The notes under the pieces are model-generated. The model worked only from the letters and a program-made list of their open reading frames with translations. It did not search any database and was not told where the DNA came from. A DNA stretch of 64,000 nucleotides from Rhodopseudomonas palustris (lineage in GTDB: Bacteria; Pseudomonadota; Alphaproteobacteria; Rhizobiales; Xanthobacteraceae), in contig NZ_CP041387.1 of assembly GCF_007005445.1 (NCBI RefSeq), positions 1,736,001-1,800,000 of the forward strand. Direction: 5' to 3'. Shown piece after piece: positions 27,745 to 39,086 of this stretch. The translations under genes and the position numbers were made by a program. How positions within the stretch are numbered: the stretch's first letter is position 1; each line of letters opens with the position of its first letter.

Positions 27745-29154
27745 TCAGCCCCGCGCGCGCACCGGGCGCAGCAGGAACGCCGGCAAATGCGAGTGGTCCC
27801 CCGCCTCCGAGGAGGTGTCGCGGGCGGGCGGGGCGGAGCCGAATGCGGCATGGGCGGCGGGCGCCGCGGGCGGGGCAGCGGCCGGAGCACTACGCGGTTC
27901 ACGGCGCGGTTTGCGCTCGCGCGGTTCACGGGGCTCACGCCGCGGCTCGCGATGGCGGCCTTCCGCTGCGCGCCGCGACCGTGCCGGGCGTTCGGTTTCC
28001 GGCTCGCCGGCGGTTTCGCTCGCCACCGATGGGGCGGCCTCCGCGCGCGGGATGTCCTGGCCGATCAGCTTCTCGATTGCGGCCATCGACTTCTGGTCGG
28101 ACGGCGCGACGATCGTCAAGGCCGTGCCTGCGCGGCCGGCGCGGCCGGTGCGGCCGATCCGGTGCACGTAGTCGTCAGGATGATGCGGAACGTCGAAGTT
28201 GAAGACGTGGCTGACTTCGGGAATGTCGAGACCGCGGGCGGCGACATCGGAAGCGACCAGGATCGGCAGCTCACCCTTGCGGAAGGCTTCCAGCGCGGCC
28301 ATTCGGGCGGTCTGGTCCATGTCGCCGTGCAGCGCGCCGACGCTGAAACCGTGGCGCTGGAGCGACCGGGCGAGCAGTGCGACTTCGCGCTTGCGGTTAC
28401 AGAAGATAATGGCGTTCTTCAGATCGGTGGCGCCGCGGATCAGGTGTCGCAGCGTCTCGCGCTTCTCGTGAGGTTCGCGTCCACATGGGACCTGCGACTG
28501 TGTCACGGTGACCGCCGTCGAGGCGGGCTTGCTGACTTCGATCTTTTCGGGATTGTGCAGGAAGGTTTCGGTGATCCGCCGAATTTCGGTCGGCATCGTC
28601 GCGGTGAAGAACAGCGTCTGCCGCGTGAACGGGACCAGTTTGCAGATCCGCTCGATGTCCGGAATGAAGCCCATGTCGAGCATGCGGTCGGCTTCGTCGA
28701 TCACCAGCATCTCGACGCCGGTCAGCAGCAGGCCGCCGCGTTCGGTATGGTCGAGCAGGCGTCCCGGCGTAGCGATCAGTACGTCGACCCCGCGGGTCAG
28801 TTTGAGATCCTGGTCTCCGAACGAAACGCCGCCGATCAAAAGGGCGACGTTGAGTTTCTGGCCGGCGCCGTATTTGTCGAACTGCTCTTTGACCTGGGCT
28901 GCCAGTTCGCGGGTCGGTTCGAGAATCAGGGTGCGGGGCATGCGGGCGCGGGCACGCCCCTTTTCCAGCAGTGTCAGCATCGGCAGCACGAAGGCGGCGG
29001 TCTTGCCGGTGCCGGTCTGCGCGATCCCGAGGACGTCTCTGCGGGCAAGGACGTGGGGGATCGCCTGCTGCTGAATCGGGGTGGGCGAAACGTAACCGGC
29101 GGCGGCGACGGCGGCTTGGACCTTCGTGGAAAGTCCCAGATTGGTAAAAGACAT
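27745..29154 (-). CDS. DEAD-box RNA helicase, RhlE-like
   Basis: ATP-dependent RNA helicase of 469 residues. Motifs in order: Q motif (TPIQQQAIP), I (AQTGTGKT), Ia (PTRELA), II DEAD (VIDEADRML), III TAT (FFTATM, where SAT is usual), V (ASDVAARGLDIP) and VI (HRIGRTGRAG). After about residue 370 comes an Arg/Pro/Ala-rich tail typical of RNA-binding extensions in RhlE-type helicases, ending near PVRARG. Start 29154 (MSFTNLGL) matches family N-termini; the frame is open upstream without support. Roles in ribosome biogenesis or cold growth are known for the family only. Confidence 0.93.
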   Translation of the reverse strand: MSFTNLGLSTKVQAAVAAAGYVSPTPIQQQAIPHVLARRDVLGIAQTGTGKTAAFVLPMLTLLEKGRARARMPRTLILEPTRELAAQVKEQFDKYGAGQKLNVALLIGGVSFGDQDLKLTRGVDVLIATPGRLLDHTERGGLLLTGVEMLVIDEADRMLDMGFIPDIERICKLVPFTRQTLFFTATMPTEIRRITETFLHNPEKIEVSKPASTAVTVTQSQVPCGREPHEKRETLRHLIRGATDLKNAIIFCNRKREVALLARSLQRHGFSVGALHGDMDQTARMAALEAFRKGELPILVASDVAARGLDIPEVSHVFNFDVPHHPDDYVHRIGRTGRAGRAGTALTIVAPSDQKSMAAIEKLIGQDIPRAEAAPSVASETAGEPETERPARSRRAAEGRHREPRREPREPRERKPRREPRSAPAAAPPAAPAAHAAFGSAPPARDTSSEAGDHSHLPAFLLRPVRARG

Positions 29155-29428
29155 CGAGCCTCTGTTGTCGGGGGCGCGGCCTGATCCTAGTGCCTTCGGC
29201 CGGAACTCGGGATCACGCCACTTGATCGAACCGCCGCATGGATTCTTAGAAAAACCACTGTCGCGCTCAACCCCGGAGCGGCTAGCAATCTTGCACGGGG
29301 AAGTCGGATCACGGACAGGCGGCTCAATCGGGGCATCGCTTGACGCAATACCGGGCCGCATCACGGCCGGAACATAGGCCGGAATCGGCCAAAGTCAATG
29401 CGCCCGCGCATGAAACGGCTGCAAAGGC

Positions 29429-30445
29429 TTAATGTTTCTGCGCATCGGGATCCCGCCCGGGCCGGCAGCGACGCAGTGTTTCGGTCGGCGATTCCCCGAA
29501 CGCGTCGCGATAGTCCTGGGCGAAGCGACTTGGATTGGCGAAGCCGCAGCGCAGTGCGACCCCGATCAACGTACTGGCGGCGCCGCTCTCCAGCAGCCTC
29601 TTGGCGTGCTGGAGTTTTGCCCGCTTGACGTAGGCCGAGGGCGAGTAGCCGCGGTGCTTGAGAAACGCGCGGGTGAGTGTCGAGATGCTCACCCCTGCGA
29701 CACGCGCCATGTCCTCGACGCTGATGTCCTCGTCGCAGCGGCTGTCGACAAAGTGCTCCGCGGTGCGCACGTAGCGCGGCACATCGTCGTTCACGGCGGT
29801 ATCGAGCAGGTGCGCGAGATTGTGCCGGCTGCAATACAGCAGGGCAGTGATGCAGGATTGCTCCAGATGCAGCAGGACGTTTCTCGGCCAGACCGAGAAC
29901 TTCGCATCGAGTCGCGATGCGAGTAGCGTCGTGAGGTCTCTGAAACCGAGATAGCGCGGTTGGTCGTTGGCGATCACCGGGTCGAACAGGATCGGTTGGC
30001 GCGGCTTGAAACCGAGCAGCGATGCGATCGAGCGTTCGAGTACGCGCTGCGGCAATCGCAGCAGCAATTGTCGCGAGTTTCGCCCGAATTCCAGTTGGGC
30101 GCTGGTGCCGGGCGAACAGATACAAGCTTCTCCTTGCGACAGTTCGACGCGGTGCTGGCCGCTCGAGAGCTGCGCGTTGCCCTCCAGGCAAAGCTGCACC
30201 AGGGCGATCTCCCGCTTCGGTATCAGCAGCCGGGTCGCTCCGGAGCTGTGGAGGAAGTACAAACCGATATGCGGAAGTTCGGCGAGGTTGGTTCGCATGA
30301 AGAAGTCGCTCGGCTTCGAGGTGGTCATGTCGACGCCGTAGCGCCGCAAGATGTCTCTCGCTTCCACCGGATCGCGACTCCGTACCAGCGGGAAATCCTG
30401 CAGCAACTCCTGTGTTGAATCTGAAACGACGACTTTCGACTTCAT
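29429..30445 (-). CDS. AraC-family transcriptional regulator
   Basis: 338-residue regulator: an N-terminal cupin-like ligand region of the AraC-binding type (about 40-200) and a C-terminal double helix-turn-helix (about 225-325) with ISVEDMARVAGVSISTLTRAFLKHRGYSP and the second HTH around GVALRCGFANPSRFAQDYRDAFGESP. It lies upstream of the helicase in the same orientation with a 274-bp gap, so they are probably separate units. Divergent from the chemoreceptor gene. The target genes cannot be deduced; the 327-bp upstream gap contains a dyad at 30581-30597. Confidence 0.92.
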   Translation of the reverse strand: MKSKVVVSDSTQELLQDFPLVRSRDPVEARDILRRYGVDMTTSKPSDFFMRTNLAELPHIGLYFLHSSGATRLLIPKREIALVQLCLEGNAQLSSGQHRVELSQGEACICSPGTSAQLEFGRNSRQLLLRLPQRVLERSIASLLGFKPRQPILFDPVIANDQPRYLGFRDLTTLLASRLDAKFSVWPRNVLLHLEQSCITALLYCSRHNLAHLLDTAVNDDVPRYVRTAEHFVDSRCDEDISVEDMARVAGVSISTLTRAFLKHRGYSPSAYVKRAKLQHAKRLLESGAASTLIGVALRCGFANPSRFAQDYRDAFGESPTETLRRCRPGRDPDAQKH

Positions 30446-30772
30446 CTCGAGCTCACGCTGATCTCCGGTGGTTTGCTCCGACTATTTCGATCGTTGTGCC
30501 GGCGTTGTCGACCCGTCTCCTGGTTTTGTCCTAACTGACCGAATTTGTACTTACCCGCGATTAGCGGCCGCCTGATACGGACAATCATCGATGTTGTGTG
30601 TGCGGGGACACCTTCGTCCGAATGCTGATCGGTTCGATCGATTTGCGTATCTCGCGGCCATCGCGGGGGCGCGAGTCTAGCCGAAGCCGGCGCGGTCGGC
30701 GCTAACAACATCGGCCAATTGATCGAGCGTGCGGTGTCGCGCGTCGGTGCATTCTTGCTGGGGGTATCTGCC
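30446..30772. other. Gap between AraC regulator and chemoreceptor genes
   Basis: 327 bp with no gene, of visibly lower GC than its surroundings around 30490-30660. It should hold both divergent promoters. The only notable structure is an interrupted dyad at 30581-30597, ACAATCATCGATGTTGT, whose arms ACAA-CATC and GATG-TTGT pair with one extra T. No clear -10/-35 pair was found. Confidence 0.45.
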
Positions 30773-32458
30773 ATGCAGCTTTCGAACGTCAAACTGCTCT
30801 ACAAGATCATCGCGTGTTTCATATTGCTCAGTGTGGTGGTGGGCGCCGGCGTCTGGTTCGCCGCTTCGAAGATGGGAGAGATCGAGCGCAGCTACGCATC
30901 GATGCTCGAAAACGAAGTGCAGGGCATGAAGGCGAACTTCCGTGCCAACGCCCGCCTGTACAATATCGGGCGCCTGACCTGGCGGATCATCGCAGAAACC
31001 GACCAGGCTGAGATGCAGCGTCTCGGTCTGGAGGTCGCGACCAACCAAAAGGAATTCACCGAATTCGTCGCACAGGCGAAAAAGGGATTGCCGATCTTCG
31101 CAGCCGACTTCGATCGCATCGGCCGGATGTTCGACGATATGATGACGAAGAAGTACATCCCGCTCGAGAAAGCTGCAATGGCCAACGACAACGTTTTGGC
31201 GCTTCGCCTCGTCAAGGACATGGCGCATGACAACCAGGCCGTGCGTGACGTGCAGTTCTCGATCACCACGCGACTCGACAAGGATCTGAGCGAACGATCG
31301 CATTCTGCGTCCGCCGATGTCGCGCGCACGATCAAGCTGACGGTGTTGCTGGTCGGTGGCGGGTTCCTCGCAGTGCTGGCACTGGCGTTCGTGATCGTGC
31401 AATTCGGGATCGCGCGTCCGATCGGTCGGCTCGTCGGGGATCTGCAGGCGATGGCTCGCGGCGAGGACATCGAGGTGTCGGGCACCGAGCGCGGCGATGA
31501 AATCGGCCAGACCGCCAACGCGGTCGAAGGCATCAAGCTGATGCTCGCCGAGAAGGCCAGGCAGGAGGCGGCGAGCAAGGCCGATCAGGACCGTGTCGTT
31601 GCGGCGCAGCGCAAGCAGGAGATGGAGAAGCTCGCGCATCACTTCGAGGCGGCGGTGGGCGAAGTGATTCAGGCGGTGTCCTCGGCCTCGACCGAACTGG
31701 AAGCATCTGCAACCACGCTGACCTCGAGCGCGCAGCGCGCGCAGGAAGTCACGACGTCGGTCGCTGCGGCCTCCGAACAGGCGTCGGCGAACGTCCAGTC
31801 GGTGGCGTCGGCGACCGAGGAGATGGCCTCGTCGGTCACGGAGATCAGTCGTCAGGTTCAGGATTCCGCTCGCATCGCCCATGAGGCAGTAACGCAGGCC
31901 CAGCGCACCAACGAGCGCGTCGGGGAATTGTCGCAGGCCGCAACGCGGATCGGCGACGTGGTCGAACTGATCAACACCATCGCCGGTCAGACCAATCTGC
32001 TGGCGCTCAATGCCACCATCGAAGCGGCCCGCGCCGGTGAGGCCGGCCGTGGCTTCGCCGTGGTGGCGTCGGAAGTGAAGGCGCTGGCCGAACAGACCGC
32101 CAAGGCCACCGGCGAGATCAGCCAGCAGATCGGCAGCATCCAGACCGCAACCCAAGACTCGGTGAGCGCGATCCGCGAGATCGGCGCCACCATCTCGAAG
32201 ATGTCGGAGATCGCCTCGACGATCGCCTCCGCCGTCGAAGAGCAGGGGGCGGCGACGCAGGAGATCTCGCGCAACGTCCAGCAGGCTGCGCAAGGCACTC
32301 AACAGGTGTCCGCCAGCGTGGTCGATGTCCAGCGCGGCGCCAATGAAACCGGGTCAGCCTCCACCCAGGTGTTGTCGGCGGCGCGGTCGCTCGCCAACGA
32401 CAGCAACCGGCTCAAGATGGAAGTCGGCAAGTTCCTCGAGACCGTCCGCGCCGCATAA
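30773..32458 (+). CDS. Methyl-accepting chemotaxis protein
   Basis: Transmembrane chemoreceptor of 561 residues. TM1 is about 10-30, a roughly 155-residue helical periplasmic ligand domain (four-helix-bundle type) follows, TM2 is about 188-210, then HAMP (211-263) and the long signalling coiled coil. The hairpin tip that binds CheA/CheW is intact ([18 protein letters not shown], then [13 protein letters not shown]). The C-terminus ends FLETVRAA without the NWETF-type tether for CheR/CheB. ATG 30773 places a short basic head before TM1; a TTG 54 bases earlier is unlikely. The ligand is unknown and no other che genes are nearby. Confidence 0.93.
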   Translation: MQLSNVKLLYKIIACFILLSVVVGAGVWFAASKMGEIERSYASMLENEVQGMKANFRANARLYNIGRLTWRIIAETDQAEMQRLGLEVATNQKEFTEFVAQAKKGLPIFAADFDRIGRMFDDMMTKKYIPLEKAAMANDNVLALRLVKDMAHDNQAVRDVQFSITTRLDKDLSERSHSASADVARTIKLTVLLVGGGFLAVLALAFVIVQFGIARPIGRLVGDLQAMARGEDIEVSGTERGDEIGQTANAVEGIKLMLAEKARQEAASKADQDRVVAAQRKQEMEKLAHHFEAAVGEVIQAVSSASTELEASATTLTSSAQRAQEVTTSVAAASEQASANVQSVASATEEMASSVTEISRQVQDSARIAHEAVTQAQRTNERVGELSQAATRIGDVVELINTIAGQTNLLALNATIEAARAGEAGRGFAVVASEVKALAEQTAKATGEISQQIGSIQTATQDSVSAIREIGATISKMSEIASTIASAVEEQGAATQEISRNVQQAAQGTQQVSASVVDVQRGANETGSASTQVLSAARSLANDSNRLKMEVGKFLETVRAA

Positions 32459-32492
32459 TGCACGCGTAGCGTTCTCGTCGTCGCGATGAAAT

Positions 32493-32529
32493 GCCCTCGG
32501 CGCCGCATCCCAATGTCTGCGCCGAGGGC
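32493..32529. repeat. Perfect inverted repeat after chemoreceptor gene
   Basis: GCCCTCGGCGC / GCGCCGAGGGC, 11-bp perfect arms with a 15-base loop, starting 34 bp after the chemoreceptor stop. There is no T-run. It may act with the adjacent hairpin to end transcription or protect the 3' end. Confidence 0.55.
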
Positions 32530-32537
32530 CTGATCGT

Positions 32538-32559
32538 GGCCGCTGCTCGCGGCCCTTTT
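32538..32559 (+). terminator. Intrinsic terminator after chemoreceptor gene
   Basis: Stem GGCCGC / GCGGCC with loop TGCTC, followed directly by CTTTTC. Located 79 bp after the chemoreceptor stop and 100 bp before the next gene. Confidence 0.6.
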
Positions 32560-32660
32560 CGGTTGAACCATGTCCGCGTTCTGGTCGACTATGGCGCATG
32601 CGGCGCGATCCGGCCGCAGCGCGTCGAGGGACTGGAATGCGATCGATCGGAAGGGCCGGC

Positions 32661-34151
32661 ATGCGGCGCTCAGGTGCGGCGCTGACTGCCATCACGATTG
32701 TTCTGACGCTGCTCTTCGCCGGCTCCGCATCGGCCGCCAAGCGTGTCGCGCTGGTGATCGGAAATGACGACTACCGCAATGTGCCGAAACTGCAGAAGGC
32801 GGTGAATGATGCGCGAACCATAGGTGACGCGCTGAAGAGGCTCGGCTTCCAGGTGATGGTGGCGGAAAACCAGACCCGCTCCGCCTTCAGCCAGAGTCTT
32901 CTGGCGTTCGACACGGCGATCGAGCCCGGCGACACCGCGTTCTTCTTCTACGCCGGCCACGGCTTCGAGATCTCCGGGCAGAACTTCCTGCTGCCGACCG
33001 ACGTGCCGGCCGCGACCGAGGGCCAGGAAGAACTGGTGCGCGACGCCTCGATCATGGCCGACCGCATCGTCGACCGGCTGCAGAACCGCGGCGCCCGCAC
33101 CGCGATCCTGGTGCTCGACGCCTGCCGCAACAATCCGTTCGAGCGCCGCGGCGTGCGCGCGCTGGCCGGCCGCGGCGGGCTGGCGCCGATGACCACGCTG
33201 CCCGAAGGGGTGTTCTCGATCTTTTCGGCCGGCCCGCGGCAGACCGCGCTCGATCGGCTGTCGGACAATGACAGCAATCCGAACTCGGTGTTCACTCGCG
33301 TCTTCGTCAAGCAGTTGCTCGATCCAGGCGAGAACCTGGTGCAAGTGGCGCAGCGCACCCGCCGCACCGTCAGCGAGCTGGCCGATCAGATCGGCCACAA
33401 GCAGGTGCCGGTGTATTTCGACCAGATGGTCGACGACGTGTTCCTGAACGGCCGCCCGCAGCCGGGCACGGCCGCCGCTGGCGCTGCCGAGCCGCCGCAG
33501 AAGCTCGCCGCGCTGCCGCCGGTGGCGCCGCTGAAGCCGCCGGCCGCGGAGGCGCTGAATGCGCCGATCGCCAGCTTCTCCCGGCACAATGGCGGCTGGA
33601 CGGTATCGTTCTCGATCGCCGATCCGGCGCTCGGTATCTCGTGGCGGATCGGCGAGGGTGCGTTCCGCGAAACCGGGTTCATCGATGCGCTCGATCCGCG
33701 TACCCGCAAGCGGATGCCGAACCCGTCGATCCAGCTTCCTGCCGACGCGCCGGCCGGCACCATCGAGCTGCGCTATATCGATGCGCAAGGCGAGATGCAG
33801 GGGCCGTTCCCGATCAAGTTCGAACCGGAGGCGGCGCTGCTGCGCGACCAGCGCAAGATCCTCGACATGACCGCGACGAGCTGGCTGTCGTTCCGGCAGT
33901 TCAACGGCCTGCTCGTGTACTACACGCACCTGTTGTCGTATCGCTGCGCAATCCGTGAAGTGCGGATCGGCATCGACAGCGCGGTGCCGGACAAGGTGCT
34001 GACGATGCCGGCCTGCGACATGCGCGATCCGGTGGCGATCCCGAGCAGCGCGCAGCCGTATCTGAAGCTGGCACCGAACGTGACGTCGGTTTCGGTCGAG
34101 CTGACTTATCGCGACGGCAGCGTGTCGGAGATCAAGACGTTTCGGAAGTAG
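32661..34151 (+). CDS. Secreted caspase-fold (C14-like) protein
   Basis: 496-residue protein with a Sec signal peptide (1-26, AxA-type site SASA|A), placing it in the periplasm. The N-terminal caspase-like (peptidase C14, orthocaspase) domain spans about 27-270: catalytic H100 in FFYAGHGFE and C155 in LVLDACRNNPF, both intact. A Pro/Ala linker follows, then a C-terminal beta-rich domain (about 300-496) that I do not recognise. Start 32661 is chosen because it gives a clean signal peptide and GGAAGGG lies upstream; two ATG-like starts further 5' would bury it. Such proteins cut after Arg/Lys in characterised cases; the substrate here is unknown. Confidence 0.9.
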   Translation: MRRSGAALTAITIVLTLLFAGSASAAKRVALVIGNDDYRNVPKLQKAVNDARTIGDALKRLGFQVMVAENQTRSAFSQSLLAFDTAIEPGDTAFFFYAGHGFEISGQNFLLPTDVPAATEGQEELVRDASIMADRIVDRLQNRGARTAILVLDACRNNPFERRGVRALAGRGGLAPMTTLPEGVFSIFSAGPRQTALDRLSDNDSNPNSVFTRVFVKQLLDPGENLVQVAQRTRRTVSELADQIGHKQVPVYFDQMVDDVFLNGRPQPGTAAAGAAEPPQKLAALPPVAPLKPPAAEALNAPIASFSRHNGGWTVSFSIADPALGISWRIGEGAFRETGFIDALDPRTRKRMPNPSIQLPADAPAGTIELRYIDAQGEMQGPFPIKFEPEAALLRDQRKILDMTATSWLSFRQFNGLLVYYTHLLSYRCAIREVRIGIDSAVPDKVLTMPACDMRDPVAIPSSAQPYLKLAPNVTSVSVELTYRDGSVSEIKTFRK

Positions 34152-34178
34152 TTGCGACGTCGCCGCGCCGGTCCCGTC

Positions 34179-35615
34179 TCACGAGAGAAGGCTCCAGAAG
34201 CCGGTCTTGCGGCCGTGCTCCGCTCGCAGGCGAGTCTTGTAGGTGACGTGGCTGTCGAAGCCGCCGAAGTCCGAGATCGCGCCGGACAGGCTCTCGCATT
34301 CCAACAGATGCCGCGCGGCATGGCGGTAGCGGGCTGAGCGGCCCTGGATCAAGGTGAAGTCGATCATCGCCCGCAGCGCCAGCGTCGCGGCGAGCGGATA
34401 TTTGCCGGCGAGCGCATCGGCTGCCGGGGAAAGAAATTCGTAGTGATTGCCGTCGAGTTCTCTCGCGCGCCGGGTCACCAGTCCGGCGGCGCGATCCAGC
34501 GCGGGCCATGCCACGAGAAAGGCCAGAGCCGGCAGCACATGATCGAACCGCTCGACATAGTCCAGCGCGCGTCGTTCGGCTTCGACGTCGTCGAAATCCG
34601 GTAGGCGTTTGAGATAAGCGCGCAGATGCTCGACGCTCAGGAACCGCTCGAAACAAGACCACCGCGCGGCCTGCGCTTGGTCACGCCGGCCCAGTGCGTC
34701 GAGGACTTCGATCCGCGCATCCTCCCAGTCGAAATTGGGAAATCTGGATGGATGCGATTTGGCATCGTCCACGATCCGCAGTGCCTCGTCGGCGCGACCG
34801 GCCGCCAGCAGCCGCCGTGCGAGCTCCGCGGCAATGCCGGGACTCTTCCGCGCTTCGATGCTGTACTGGGCAATGTAGGAGTCGACGTCGCCCTGGACGT
34901 CGGCGATGGTTCGGAGGCTCGCGGCGATCATCCGTTCACGGCGGGAGGACATGATCTGATCGAGGTAGATCGGGCCCCCTGATCCCAAACCGATCACCGT
35001 TCGGTCTTGGTCGGGAGGCACTTGCACAGGCTGTTTGGACAGCTCGATCAGCCGTTGTTTCAGATGGTCCAGACCGGCGCTCCCGAGCACCGGGCCAAGC
35101 GACTCGATCAGATCCTCGTCCATGCTGTAGGGGCTCTGTTCGAGTGCCTTGAAAGCTCGTTCGGCCAAGGCAATCGGATCTGACTGTGCGGCTTTTGCGA
35201 GCGGCCCGAGATCGCGGATCGCATCGACGAAGATCGGGAACAGGCGTCCGTTGCTGTCGTCGCTGCGCTGCAAGACATCGTCGGCCATGTCGACCAACTG
35301 CCACATCAGATCCTGTGCCGCCGCGGGATCATTGGCGGCGACATGGTCGATAATCGTGCGACGTTGCGTCTCCAGGTCCGCGGCGAGTTCCTTGACTTTG
35401 GGCCCCTCCAGCATGCTTTGCGCGCGGGCGATCTGGCCCAGCCTCTTGCCGATTTCGCCGGCGACCGCCTTCGGCGAGGTGAGGGCCGTGATCTCCAGCT
35501 TGAGCCGCCGTTTCGCCGGAGCGTCGTTGGCGGTGATCTCCAACAGCAGTTCGGCCAGACGCGGCGCCCCGAGTGCTTCCAATTGGCGAGCCGTCAACGT
35601 TGATTTCGGCGCCAT
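34179..35615 (-). CDS. DUF6880-like helical-repeat protein, function unknown
   Basis: 478 residues, no signal peptide or membrane segment. The sequence is almost wholly alpha-helical with TPR/HEAT-like texture (for example AAELARRLLAAGRADEALRIVDDAK). An N-terminal block LTARQLEALGAPRLAELLLEI is followed by KRRLKLEI and SPKAVAGEIGKRL, which I associate with the DUF6880 family annotated in rhizobia and relatives. No catalytic motif is visible. It converges on the caspase-fold gene (27 bp) and lies 18 bp upstream of the small membrane protein gene in the same orientation. Confidence 0.75.
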   Translation of the reverse strand: MAPKSTLTARQLEALGAPRLAELLLEITANDAPAKRRLKLEITALTSPKAVAGEIGKRLGQIARAQSMLEGPKVKELAADLETQRRTIIDHVAANDPAAAQDLMWQLVDMADDVLQRSDDSNGRLFPIFVDAIRDLGPLAKAAQSDPIALAERAFKALEQSPYSMDEDLIESLGPVLGSAGLDHLKQRLIELSKQPVQVPPDQDRTVIGLGSGGPIYLDQIMSSRRERMIAASLRTIADVQGDVDSYIAQYSIEARKSPGIAAELARRLLAAGRADEALRIVDDAKSHPSRFPNFDWEDARIEVLDALGRRDQAQAARWSCFERFLSVEHLRAYLKRLPDFDDVEAERRALDYVERFDHVLPALAFLVAWPALDRAAGLVTRRARELDGNHYEFLSPAADALAGKYPLAATLALRAMIDFTLIQGRSARYRHAARHLLECESLSGAISDFGGFDSHVTYKTRLRAEHGRKTGFWSLLS

Positions 35616-35633
35616 GGTCGACGCGTCCGGCGG

Positions 35634-35837
35634 CTACGACCGTCGCGAAATGAAGATCAGCAACAGCCCGCCGAACGCGGTCGAGGCGCCGTACCACATC
35701 CACTGCGACTGGTTGATCATGAAGCTCTGGGCCGGCCACTGGATGAGGCCGGCGCCCTGGCCGGTCCAGACCAAGCCGACCAGCAGGGCGATGACACCGA
35801 TGATGAGAAACAGTGTGCGCATACGAGAATTAGGCAC
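35634..35837 (-). CDS. Small two-helix membrane protein
   Basis: 67-residue protein with two membrane segments: LFLIIGVIALLVGLVWTGQ near the N-terminus and WYGASTAFGGLLLIFIS near the C-terminus, ending in RRS. The start is GTG 35837, because GGAG lies five bases upstream; ATG 35822 (MRTLF) is the alternative but lacks a ribosome site. Function unknown. It sits between the DUF6880-like gene and parE, all transcribed leftward. Confidence 0.75.
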   Translation of the reverse strand: MPNSRMRTLFLIIGVIALLVGLVWTGQGAGLIQWPAQSFMINQSQWMWYGASTAFGGLLLIFISRRS

Positions 35838-35962
35838 GGTTTCTCCGCCCGGCACAAGGCCCGCGAAAGTCGACAGACACTTGCCGCCGCTGAACGACCA
35901 TCTGGTCGACGGATGTTGCCGTCGGCTCATCCGCCGGAAGCACCTGAGCGCAGGGAAGCGCG

Positions 35963-38014
<2,052 letters not shown>

Positions 38015-38469
38015 GAGTCTTGAAAGAGGTCCTGAGATCTTTAGGGGGCGCGCCAGCTCACCGCTCCGCGCGAATCGCTGGAAGCAACTATGCCATGGAA
38101 GGCCGCCGGTGGTGACGGCCGGCGACGCCCGGCGGCGACGGCCTTCCGATCGTGCCGCCGGTGCGGCGGATCGCCGGATGGCGCATATAGGCCGGCGGGC
38201 GGGCGTTGGGAAGGCCAGCCAGGGGCCGGACGCCATCCCATGACACCGTCTGCGGACAGGGCGCGGCGGTATGACGTGCAGAGCGGCGTCCGAAACGCAG
38301 GATCGAGCGGCTTCCGGGGCAGACCGCCGCATTCAGGCCATTTGGGTCTGGTCTGCCGACCGCCCCGGGCAATCCGTCACGGCTGGTTGAGCTTGTCGGG
38401 CGTGCGTTGGTCGTGCGATGCGACAGCCTCGTGACCCCACGGCAGGGGCGCCTGCAGATCAGTAGGACA
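38015..38469. other. 455-bp gap between parE and DedA gene
   Basis: No gene was found on either strand. The region is very GC-rich and should contain the divergent promoters of parE and the DedA gene. The only clear structure is an inverted repeat GGAAGGCCG (38097-38105) / CGGCCTTCC (38139-38147). No promoter boxes were convincing. Confidence 0.4.
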
Positions 38470-38997
38470 ATGGACGAAGCATTTCGCGGCCTCATCGAAT
38501 TCGTGCGCGAGCATCAGGTGTGGGCTGCGCCGGTGGTTCTGGCGCTGGCGTTCGGGGAGTCGCTCGCTTTCATTTCCCTCGTGGTTCCCGCCTGGGGGGC
38601 GCTGGTGGCGATCGGGGCGCTGGTCGGTGCCTCCGGTATCAGCTTCTGGCCGGTCTGGATCGCCGGCGCCGCCGGGGCTGCGCTGGGCGACTGGGTGTCC
38701 TATTGGTTCGGCTATCGGTACAAGAATAGCGTCGCCCAGATCTGGCCGCTGTCGAAGTTCCCGGGGCTGCTGACGCGGGGCGAGGATTTCGTGCAGAAAT
38801 GGGGGGTGCCGAGCATCTTCATCGGCCGCTTCTTCGGGCCGCTGCGCGCCTCGGTGCCGCTCGCGGCCGGTATCTTCGAAATGCCGTACTGGCAGTTCCA
38901 GATCGCCAACGTATTGTCGGCGCTGGTGTGGTCGGCGGTGCTGCTGCTGTTCGGGGACGGGCTGTCGATCGGGGTCGGCTGGTTGCTGCGGACCTAG
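38470..38997 (+). CDS. DedA/SNARE-associated (VTT) membrane protein
   Basis: Integral inner-membrane protein of 175 residues with four to five hydrophobic segments. DedA hallmarks are the FGESLAFISLVVPAWGALVAIGAL segment with its E and P, GDWVSYWFGYRYK, and the FIGRFFGPLRASVPLAAG motif with functional arginines. Family members act in lipid flipping, notably undecaprenyl phosphate or phosphatidylethanolamine, and affect envelope charge; which lipid applies here is unknown. ATG 38470 has AGGA just upstream. Confidence 0.92.
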   Translation: MDEAFRGLIEFVREHQVWAAPVVLALAFGESLAFISLVVPAWGALVAIGALVGASGISFWPVWIAGAAGAALGDWVSYWFGYRYKNSVAQIWPLSKFPGLLTRGEDFVQKWGVPSIFIGRFFGPLRASVPLAAGIFEMPYWQFQIANVLSALVWSAVLLLFGDGLSIGVGWLLRT

Positions 38998-39086
38998 CCG
39001 ACGGCTCGATCAAATGCGCGTCATGACGTGATCCTGCCATCGCTTGCCGCCTAGACTGAGCGGCCAATCATCAGCGAGGACACGCC

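Noticed and set aside
38097..38147. Inverted repeat in the parE-DedA gap as an intrinsic terminator
   Set aside because: The arms are 9 bp but the loop is 33 bases and no T-run follows on either strand; it may be a chance feature of GC-rich sequence.
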